A DNA stretch of 7,173 nt from Bacillota bacterium (GTDB lineage: Bacteria > Bacillota_E > JAJZYS01 > JAJYTV01): positions 1 through 7,173 of the forward strand of contig JAJZVM010000188.1 in the NCBI GenBank assembly GCA_021845645.1, written 5' to 3'. Shown piece after piece: positions 1 through 4,878 of this stretch (the first letter of the stretch is position 1; each line of letters starts with the position of its first letter). The notes beneath the pieces are model-generated. The model did no database searches and was not told the origin of the DNA. It was given only the letters and a program-made list of their open reading frames with translations. The position numbers were made by a program, and so were the translations under genes.

Positions 1-124
1 ATACCGGAGATGCTTCCCGGCCGTGTGTTCGGGTATCAGCTTGCCCTGCGCTTCCTACCATCTGAGTGTCGTGAGCGACACCTAACGCTTTGGCTGCCTC
101 ACCAATCCCAATCAACCTTTCCAA
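1..124 (-). pseudogene. Broken IS607-family serine recombinase (TnpA) 5' end, MerR-like HTH remnant
   Basis: Reading leftwards from a TTG at 124, the frame gives MERLIGIGEAAKALGVAHDT, the start of a MerR-like helix-turn-helix as found at the N terminus of IS607 OrfA/TnpA recombinases. The reading then continues in another frame as LRW, stop, EAQGKLIPEHTAGKHLRY, which is the rest of the same HTH (wing ending in H-x-R-Y). The continuation needs a net 2-base loss near position 65 and has TAG where the family has a Trp codon (TGG), so there are two independent lesions. The remainder, including the serine recombinase catalytic domain, lies beyond the left edge. Its base composition is visibly lower in GC than the genes to the right, which fits an acquired element. 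A MerR-family regulator is the alternative, but the E-G/Q-G-K-L-x-P-x-x-T-A-G wording fits IS607 better. IS607 elements usually carry a TnpB/IscB-type partner; none is inside this window. Confidence 0.65.
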
Positions 125-169
125 GCCAGTAAGGTTAGAGTAGATTCGCCCTGGTTTCAAGTGAACTGT

Positions 170-490
170 TCAAACCCTCTCCCTGTGCATGGTCTGGAAG
201 TAGTCGACCCAGCCGAAGCCGGTCAGGCTGGCGATGGCCGCAACGCCGATGACGATGCCCGAGATCACGGCCACCGCCACCCAGAGCTCCTGCGCGCCGC
301 CTCGTATGGCGATCGCCGCGTCGCCAAGGGTGGTCATGGTCACAATGCTCATGTAGAGCGCGCGGCCGAACGAGACCTGGAAGACGACGCTCCCCCAGAG
401 GCCCAGGACGGCCAACAGCCCCACCAGCACCACGCCCGCGCGCAGTACGGTGCGGCGCGCGGCATGGGCGGCTTCGCGCGACTCCCGCAT
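170..490 (-). CDS. Small two-transmembrane pore-loop protein, ion-channel-2-like with degenerate filter
   Basis: A 106-residue membrane protein with the layout of one subunit of a 2TM potassium channel. A short basic amphipathic N terminus (residues 1-17) is followed by TM1 (about 18-38), a pore helix and filter (about 43-58), and TM2 (about 68-90). A 16-residue cytoplasmic tail follows, with no RCK/TrkA-N domain. The stretch ALYMSIVTMTTLGD (44-57) closely resembles the pore helix of bacterial K+ channels, but the family filter T-x-G-Y/F-G-D reads T-L-G-D-A, as if the Tyr-Gly pair were removed. The start at 490 is preferred over the in-frame ATG at 514 because GGAGGT lies five bases before it, and the 514 start would fall inside a stem-loop. 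It is the last gene of the DUF3048-DUF72 cluster, 64 bases after the DUF72 stop. Membrane topology is well supported; K+ selectivity is not expected with this filter. It could be a non-selective pore, an accessory subunit or a decaying gene. Confidence 0.6.
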   Translation of the reverse strand: MRESREAAHAARRTVLRAGVVLVGLLAVLGLWGSVVFQVSFGRALYMSIVTMTTLGDAAIAIRGGAQELWVAVAVISGIVIGVAAIASLTGFGWVDYFQTMHRERV

Positions 491-495
491 CGTGG

Positions 496-528
496 ACCTC
501 CTCTCGGCGCTCACTTCGCGCCGAGAGG
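496..528 (-). promoter_or_regulatory. Perfect 11-bp stem-loop abutting the Shine-Dalgarno of the channel-like gene
   Basis: CCTCTCGGCGC at 500-510 and its exact complement GCGCCGAGAGG at 518-528 are separated by seven bases. In the mRNA of the minus-strand genes the 3' arm runs straight into the SD GGAGGT (501-496), sharing its first two bases, five bases before the ATG at 490. There is no T-tract on either strand, so it is not a standard intrinsic terminator. It lies between the DUF72 stop (555) and the channel start, so it could act as an RNA-processing/stability element or reduce ribosome access to the last gene. The inverted repeat is certain; the function is inferred. Confidence 0.6.
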
Positions 529-554
529 GCTAGCTCCTGGCGCCGGGCGCAATC

Positions 555-1388
555 TCATGCGGGACCGAAGAGGCCGTCCGTATCCGCGGGGCCGGAAACC
601 AGGCCGAGCATGTCGCGCATCGTCAGGGCGCCGCGGATCGCGAAGTCGCCGTGGTTGTTGTTGAAGAGCACGTGCACCTCGCTCGCCGACTGGGCCATCG
701 TCTCGGCGGTGCGTCGCAGGGTCATCAGCTCCTCGGGGCTGTAGAGGTAGTAGAACCTGTCCTGCGAGGAATCGCCGCGCACGTACCAGGTCTCGGCGTT
801 GCGCCCGTGCAGGCGCAGGATCGCGACATCGTCGGTCACCTCCGGCACGAGGGGCACGGTGCCCTGTCCCACCTGCGGCTCGTCCGCGACCACGTGCGCG
901 GCACCGATCTCGCGCAAGAGGGAGAATAGCTCCTTCCCGCCGTCCTGGTACCAGCTGCGGTTGCGCATCTCGACCGAGACCCCGAAGGGGCGGAGTTCGT
1001 CCCTGAGGGCACGTACCATGCCGATCTCCTCGTCTCGCCGCCGCAGCCAGGGCGGAAACTGGAGCAGCACCGCCCCCATGCGGCCACTGCGGTGGAAGGC
1101 GTCGAAGCGCTCCTTGAACTCGCGACAGGCCGCAAGTTGCTCCGGGACGCCGAGGCCCCGCACGTGACCCGTCATGCGGCGCTCCGCCTTGATGTCCATC
1201 GTGAAACCGACAGGCGTCGCCTCGACCCAACGCTCAAGCGTCGAGAGGCGCGGCAGCCCGTAGAACGTCGAGTCCACCTCGACAAGATCGAAGCGCCGCG
1301 CGTAGTAGGCGAGGCGCTCGCCCGGCGGCAGCGTCGGCGGATAGAAGCCCTCATGGTCGGTGAAGGCGCAGGTGCCGACGCGGATCAA
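555..1388 (-). CDS. DUF72 family (YecE-like) TIM-barrel protein
   Basis: A 277-residue protein covering the whole DUF72 domain, which has a TIM-barrel fold and no settled biochemical function; the family is near-universal in bacteria and archaea. Family signatures appear in order: IRVGTCAF (2-9), YYARRFDLVEVDSTFYGLP (28-46), LLQFPPW (108-114), VEMRNRSW (139-146), LRLHGRN (191-197) and the C-terminal FNNNHGDFA (242-250) followed by the usual helix. It has no signal peptide or membrane segment, so it is predicted cytoplasmic. The start is TTG at 1388; there is no in-frame start upstream, and the encoded sequence begins exactly where family members begin. A G-run about six bases upstream may serve as a weak SD. 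The gene starts one base after the stop of the DUF3048 gene, so translational coupling is likely. Family assignment is firm; role unknown. Confidence 0.93.
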   Translation of the reverse strand: MIRVGTCAFTDHEGFYPPTLPPGERLAYYARRFDLVEVDSTFYGLPRLSTLERWVEATPVGFTMDIKAERRMTGHVRGLGVPEQLAACREFKERFDAFHRSGRMGAVLLQFPPWLRRRDEEIGMVRALRDELRPFGVSVEMRNRSWYQDGGKELFSLLREIGAAHVVADEPQVGQGTVPLVPEVTDDVAILRLHGRNAETWYVRGDSSQDRFYYLYSPEELMTLRRTAETMAQSASEVHVLFNNNHGDFAIRGALTMRDMLGLVSGPADTDGLFGPA

Positions 1389-1389
1389 C

Positions 1390-2379
1390 TCAGGCCCCCG
1401 CTTGGAAGGTGACGGGTGTGCCCAGGGGCACCATCTCGATCCAGGTCTGGCCCGCCGCGAAGGGTGCCGCCTTGCCGTTCACCAGGTAGAAGTGGAACCC
1501 GCCCTGGCCGAACGTCCAGGTGATGTTCCGGCGGACTCCCTGCGACAGAATGTAGCCCTTTCCGCCACCGGTGAGGTTGTAGTTGACCGCTCCCGGGGTA
1601 TAGGGATCGGGGTCCGAGAACTGCGGCACCATCGCGATCACCACGTTTTTGGCCGTCACCCTGTTCCCGGCCTGCGTGAAGACGTTGTTGCCGTCGATCT
1701 GGCGCTGGTAGAGGCCATTCTGCCAGACCCAACCCACCTGGTACACCCAAACGTTCGGCAGGTTGGCGTAGGAGATCAGGGTGGAGGCTGTCGACGTGCC
1801 GGTGAGCTTGCCCTGCGGGAACGAGGGAATGCCCGCGGGCGAGTAGCCGTCCTTTTGGATCCCCTGCTCGATGAGGTTCGTCGACGTGTAGAGGTTGTGC
1901 GGCATCTGGCGGTCCGTGGAGCGCCAGAACCACTGGCCCGAGCCGTAGATCTGGTCGAGGTTCTTGATGCCCAAGGTGCCGATCGCCTTCAGGGCGTCGA
2001 CGTTGCCGCCGGCATGCGCCAAGGGCCAGCCGTAGGCCGCCGCCACGTTGTCGAAGTAGATGCGCGTCGAGCGCACCGGGCCGATCTTGGCAACGCTCTG
2101 GTGCCAGAAGACCGCGAGGTACCGGGTGATCCCGCCCTCGGCCATGAACTCGAACACGACGTCCGCCTTCGAAATGCCGGACTGGGGCCATGCGGCCGGC
2201 TGGTTGTCGATCGTCACCGCGAACGCCGAATAGAGGGTGTTTGGCGCCTTGGCCTTGGCCGTAGCCGTCTTCTTCTTGGTCACCGCCGGATGGGACTTCG
2301 GAGTCGAGACATGCTGGGACGCGCCGCAGCCGGCAAGCAGCGTCATCACTGCCAGAGCGCCGATCCACCCTTTGCGCAA
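1390..2379 (-). CDS. DUF3048 (YerB-like) lipoprotein
   Basis: A 329-residue secreted lipoprotein. Residues 1-18 form a lipoprotein signal: Met-Arg-Lys, a hydrophobic core and lipobox L-A-G-C with the lipidated Cys at 18. A Lys/Thr/Ala-rich linker (about 24-46) leads to the DUF3048 N-terminal domain, with AVTIDNQPAAWPQSGIS (54-70), EGGITRYLAVF (81-91), IGPVRSTR (99-106) and AHAGG (121-125). The DUF3048 C-terminal domain follows, ending with GQTWIEMVP (310-318). B. subtilis YerB is the familiar homologue; the molecular function is not established, though an envelope role at the outer face of the membrane is expected. I chose the TTG at 2379 because GGAGGT sits six bases upstream and the signal peptide then has normal length. 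The ATG at 2400 would overlap that SD and add seven residues. An intrinsic terminator lies upstream, so the gene needs its own promoter, which I could not place. It is followed by DUF72 after one base. Confidence 0.92.
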   Translation of the reverse strand: MRKGWIGALAVMTLLAGCGASQHVSTPKSHPAVTKKKTATAKAKAPNTLYSAFAVTIDNQPAAWPQSGISKADVVFEFMAEGGITRYLAVFWHQSVAKIGPVRSTRIYFDNVAAAYGWPLAHAGGNVDALKAIGTLGIKNLDQIYGSGQWFWRSTDRQMPHNLYTSTNLIEQGIQKDGYSPAGIPSFPQGKLTGTSTASTLISYANLPNVWVYQVGWVWQNGLYQRQIDGNNVFTQAGNRVTAKNVVIAMVPQFSDPDPYTPGAVNYNLTGGGKGYILSQGVRRNITWTFGQGGFHFYLVNGKAAPFAAGQTWIEMVPLGTPVTFQAGA

Positions 2380-2385
2380 AATCGC

Positions 2386-2391
2386 ACCTCC
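2386..2391 (-). promoter_or_regulatory. Ribosome binding site deciding the TTG start of the DUF3048 gene
   Basis: On the minus strand GGAGGT is followed by six bases and then TTG at 2379. It is a near-perfect SD, and it sits inside the extra codons that the alternative ATG start at 2400 would create; no comparable SD precedes that ATG. Confidence 0.7.
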
Positions 2392-2407
2392 GACAGCCAT
2401 TGCTCTA

Positions 2408-2440
2408 CAACCTGGAACGTCTGGCGCCTGCGGCAGGTTG
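2408..2440 (-). repeat. 7-bp inverted repeat in the leader of the DUF3048 gene
   Basis: CAACCTG at 2408-2414 and CAGGTTG at 2434-2440 are exact complements separated by 19 bases, between the acs terminator and the DUF3048 SD. It could be an operator for a dimeric regulator or a leader hairpin. An inverted repeat of this size may also arise by chance in about 130 bases of GC-rich DNA. Confidence 0.3.
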
Positions 2441-2490
2441 CCAGGGCGACACGGCACAAGTTTACCGCCTCTTGGCGGACGAGCATAGCG

Positions 2491-2520
2491 AAAAGCGGCC
2501 CCGGCTCTCGCCGGGGCCGC
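2491..2520 (-). terminator. Intrinsic (rho-independent) terminator of acs
   Basis: A perfect 10-bp stem, GCGGCCCCGG (2495-2504) with CCGGGGCCGC (2511-2520), encloses a six-base loop. In the acs reading direction it is followed directly by TTTT (2494-2491). It begins 10 bases after the acs stop codon at 2531-2533. The stem is almost pure G/C and the T-run is short, but the position and form are typical. It separates acs from the DUF3048-DUF72-channel unit on the same strand. Confidence 0.85.
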
Positions 2521-2530
2521 CACGCCGAGC

Positions 2531-4561
2531 TCAGCTGTGCATCGTGCGGATGATGTCCACCGTCTCCGGGTTTGAGAGCGTCGTGACATCGCCGACGTCG
2601 CCGGTGTTGTTCGAGATGGCGGCCAGGATGCGGCGCATGATCTTGCCGCTGCGCGTCTTCGGCAGGTCCGGCACGATGTAGACCGCACGCGGGCGCGCGA
2701 TCGGGCCGATTTCCTTGGCGATCGCCTCGGAGACCCGCTTCCTGAGTTCCTCGGTCGGCTCGATCCCAGGCCGCAGCGACACATAGATCTCCGGCATGAT
2801 GCCCTTGATCTGGTCCTTGGCGGCGACCACCGCGGCCTCCGCCACCTCCGGCACGGTCAGCGCCGCGGACTCGAGTTCCTTGGTGCCGAGCCGGTGGCCG
2901 GCGACGTTGATCACGTCGTCGATGCGGCCAAGGATGCGGTAATAGCCGTCCGGGGCCTGCATCGCGCCGTCTCCGGCCATGTACGGCCAGTCGCGCCAGT
3001 CCGTGCTCTTCGGATCCTTGTTGTACTTGGCGAAGTAGGTGCGCACGAAGCGCTCGGGGTCCTTCCAGATCGTCTGGAAGATGCCCGGCCAGGGGTGCTG
3101 GATACAGATGTTGCCCGCCTTGTTCGAGCCCGCTGGGATCTCGTGGCCCTCCTCGTCGAAGATGATCGGGTGGATCCCGGGCAGGGCCGGTCCGGCGCTC
3201 CCCGGCTTCATCGGGTCGAGGGCCGGGACCGTCGTGCAGAGGAACCCGCCGGTCTCGGTCTGCCACCACGTGTCGACAATGGCGGCTTCGCCCTTGCCGA
3301 CGTTCTCGTAGTACCACTTCCACACGTCCGGCTCGATCGGCTCGCCGACCGTCGTCATGTGCTTGAAGTGGAAGTCATATTTCTCGGGGTTGCCGCCGCC
3401 CGCCTTGCGCAGCGCGCGGATCGACGTCGGCGACGTGTGGAAGATGTTCACGCCGAGTTCCTCGGCGACGCGCCAGGGCCGGCCGGCGTCCGGATAGGTC
3501 GGCGTGCCCTCGTAGATCACGGTCGAGGCGGCGAGCGCCAGAGGGCCATAGACGATGTAGGAGTGGCCCGTGATCCAGCCGATGTCCGCCATGCACCAGT
3601 AGACGTCCTCGGGATGGATGTCCTGGATCATCTTCGAGGTCCATGTCGCATAGGACAGGTACCCGCCGGTGCCGTGCTGGGCACCCTTGGGCCGGCCGGT
3701 GGAGCCGCTGGTGTACATGAGGAACAGGGGATCCTCGGCGTTCATCGACTCCGGCTGCACCCGCTGGCCGCGGTACTGGCCAAGGAGGTCCTGCACGATG
3801 TAGTCCCGTCCGTCCACCAGCGGCGTCGGCGAGGAGTAGCGGCCGGGGTAGCGCTGCCAGACCAGAATCTTCTTGAGGGTATGGCCCATCGCCTGGGCCT
3901 CCTGGAACGCGATGTCCGCCTTCTCCTTGTGATCCAGCAGGGCGCCGTTGCGGTAGTAGCTGTCCACCGTGACCAGCACGTCGCTCTCCGAGTCGACGAT
4001 GCGCTCGGCGCACGCCTTGCCGCTGAAGCCGGCGAACACCACGGAGTGGATGGCGCCGAGGCGGGCGCACGCGAGCATCGCGATCGGCAGCTCGGGCGTC
4101 ATCGGCATGTGGATCGTCACGCGGTCGCCGCGTTTCACGCCCGCGAAGTCGCGCAGGAGCGCCGCGAACTCGTTGACCCGCACCCAGAGCTCCCGGTAGG
4201 TGACGTGCTCGATCCGCTCATTCTCCGGCTCCGGCACGAAATGTATGGCGGTCTTGTTGCTATACCGCGAAAGGTGGCGATCGATGCAGTTGTAGCTCGC
4301 GTTCAGCTTCCCGCCGACGAACCAGCGGTAGAACGGGGCGTTCGAGGTGTCGAGCGTCTTCTCCCAGTACTTGTCCCAGGTGAGAAGGTCCGCGAATTCC
4401 TTGAAGTACTCAGGGAAGTTCTGCAGGCTGAAGCGCTCGCGGATGCCCGGGTCGGTGAGATTGGCCTGCGCCACGAATGTGAGCGGCGGATTGAAGTAGG
4501 ACTCTTCTCCCCAGTGGACTGCGATTTCGGCTTCGCTGACGCCAGTTTGCTCCTCGCTCAA
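2531..4561 (-). CDS. acs: Acetate-CoA ligase (acetyl-CoA synthetase, AMP-forming)
   Basis: A 676-residue cytoplasmic enzyme making acetyl-CoA from acetate, ATP and CoA through an acetyl-AMP intermediate; the E. coli enzyme has 652 residues. An ACS N-terminal domain (about 20-80) precedes the AMP-binding domain. Visible motifs are the phosphate loop YTSGSTGRPKG (283-293), GWITGHSY (328-335), VGEP (405-408), DTWWQTETGG (430-439), GRIDDVINVAGHRLG (545-559) and KTRSGKIMRR (635-644). By comparison with the Salmonella enzyme, the acyl pocket is Ile330, Thr331, Val405 and Trp433. The Trp that limits the pocket to acetate is kept and the only change is Val to Ile. Lys640 is the catalytic lysine that Pat-type acetyltransferases acetylate in homologues. 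The start is TTG at 4561, seven bases after GAAGGGGG. The open frame continues up to 4861, but that extension resembles no ACS N terminus. The gene is monocistronic: terminator just downstream, divergent gene upstream. Confidence 0.96.
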   Translation of the reverse strand: MSEEQTGVSEAEIAVHWGEESYFNPPLTFVAQANLTDPGIRERFSLQNFPEYFKEFADLLTWDKYWEKTLDTSNAPFYRWFVGGKLNASYNCIDRHLSRYSNKTAIHFVPEPENERIEHVTYRELWVRVNEFAALLRDFAGVKRGDRVTIHMPMTPELPIAMLACARLGAIHSVVFAGFSGKACAERIVDSESDVLVTVDSYYRNGALLDHKEKADIAFQEAQAMGHTLKKILVWQRYPGRYSSPTPLVDGRDYIVQDLLGQYRGQRVQPESMNAEDPLFLMYTSGSTGRPKGAQHGTGGYLSYATWTSKMIQDIHPEDVYWCMADIGWITGHSYIVYGPLALAASTVIYEGTPTYPDAGRPWRVAEELGVNIFHTSPTSIRALRKAGGGNPEKYDFHFKHMTTVGEPIEPDVWKWYYENVGKGEAAIVDTWWQTETGGFLCTTVPALDPMKPGSAGPALPGIHPIIFDEEGHEIPAGSNKAGNICIQHPWPGIFQTIWKDPERFVRTYFAKYNKDPKSTDWRDWPYMAGDGAMQAPDGYYRILGRIDDVINVAGHRLGTKELESAALTVPEVAEAAVVAAKDQIKGIMPEIYVSLRPGIEPTEELRKRVSEAIAKEIGPIARPRAVYIVPDLPKTRSGKIMRRILAAISNNTGDVGDVTTLSNPETVDIIRTMHS

Positions 4562-4568
4562 GTGGAGA

Positions 4569-4576
4569 CCCCCTTC
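4569..4576 (-). promoter_or_regulatory. Ribosome binding site deciding the TTG start of acs
   Basis: On the minus strand GAAGGGGG is followed by seven bases (TCTCCAC) and then TTG at 4561. This fixes a start that matches known ACS N termini in place of the more upstream ATG starts in the same open frame. Confidence 0.65.
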
Positions 4577-4824
4577 TTCTGTGACGCTAGACGGAGACCC
4601 GCCGACGTGTCGACTTGACCCAGCCGTCGGCATCGCTGCCCGCCGGAACCCGACCGGGCGCGTCAAAGGGCTGCAACTGCCCCGGGGTGAATCCCGACTG
4701 TCGCCGCCTCTCACCTTCCTTCGCGCCCCATTGTTTCTCCCTGTTCGCCAGACATCCTCTTTCCACCATATTGCGTTGAAGGCTTCACCATCCGTTCGGC
4801 AAGGCACGAGCCCTCCTACATCGC

Positions 4825-4853
4825 GGCATAGCCTGAGATCAGGGCGAGGCCAA
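4825..4853 (-). promoter_or_regulatory. Weak sigma-70-type promoter candidate for acs
   Basis: On the minus strand TTGGCC (4853-4848) and TATGCC (4830-4825) are spaced by exactly 17 bases; each hexamer matches the consensus at four of six positions. If used, it would give an acs leader of roughly 250 bases. The dyad CCTGA-GA-TCAGG lies in the spacer. This is a weak match in GC-rich DNA and may be chance. Confidence 0.25.
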
Positions 4854-4863
4854 CCGACCAATG

Positions 4864-4869
4864 AGAGGA
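4864..4869 (+). promoter_or_regulatory. Ribosome binding site favouring the ATG at 4879 for the S53 gene
   Basis: AGAGGA is followed by nine bases and ATG at 4879. The other in-frame ATG at 4861 has only GAGG eleven bases upstream and would start just before this SD. The two starts differ by six residues, so the product is nearly the same. Confidence 0.5.
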
Positions 4870-4878
4870 TGTGGATCC

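Larger units (their letters stand above)
4562..4878. other. Divergent intergenic region between acs and the S53 peptidase gene
   Basis: About 317 bases with no convincing gene. On the acs sense strand it holds an SD (GAAGGGGG, 4576-4569), a 7-bp inverted repeat GCCGACG/CGTCGGC (4601-4607 and 4625-4631, 17-base loop), and a purine-rich stretch (roughly 4765-4697). At the far end is a dyad CCTGA-GA-TCAGG (4832-4843). I compared it by eye with T-box, TPP, FMN, cobalamin, SAM and c-di-GMP leaders and recognised none. An in-frame open stretch upstream of acs and a 60-codon frame at 4769-4587 cross it, but neither has protein-like content. Both divergent promoters should lie here. Confidence 0.6.

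Noticed and set aside
152..180. tRNA T-arm-like GTTCAAACCC and a GGTTT/AAACC pairing around the channel stop codon
   Set aside because: No acceptor, D-arm or anticodon arm can be found at the right distances. The pairing is only five base pairs with no T-tract, so neither a tRNA nor a terminator is supported.
500..528. The 11-bp hairpin as an intrinsic terminator after DUF72
   Set aside because: No run of T follows the stem in either direction, and the 3' arm continues directly into an SD and start codon.
1360..2553. 397-codon plus-strand frame antisense to the DUF3048 gene
   Set aside because: Same compositional artefact; it crosses the end of the DUF72 gene, the DUF3048 gene and the acs terminator, and shows no protein family signature.
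4564..4600. Direct repeat GGAGACCC (4564-4571 and 4593-4600) before acs
   Set aside because: An 8-base repeat is expected about once by chance in a 300-base region, and one copy overlaps the RBS region.
2894..4618. 574-codon open frame on the plus strand antisense to acs
   Set aside because: It lies wholly opposite a well-recognised ACS gene. The translation is Arg/Val/Asp/His-rich low-complexity typical of GC-rich antisense frames, with no recognisable domain.
4562..4861. 100-residue N-terminal extension of the acs frame up to an ATG at 4861
   Set aside because: The extension is unlike ACS N termini, lacks an SD at 4861, and a strong SD sits in front of the TTG at 4561.
4562..4878. T-box or other known riboswitch upstream of acs
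   Set aside because: The conserved T-box, TPP, FMN, B12, SAM and c-di-GMP core strings were not found on either strand by eye; a covariance search would be needed to exclude divergent forms.
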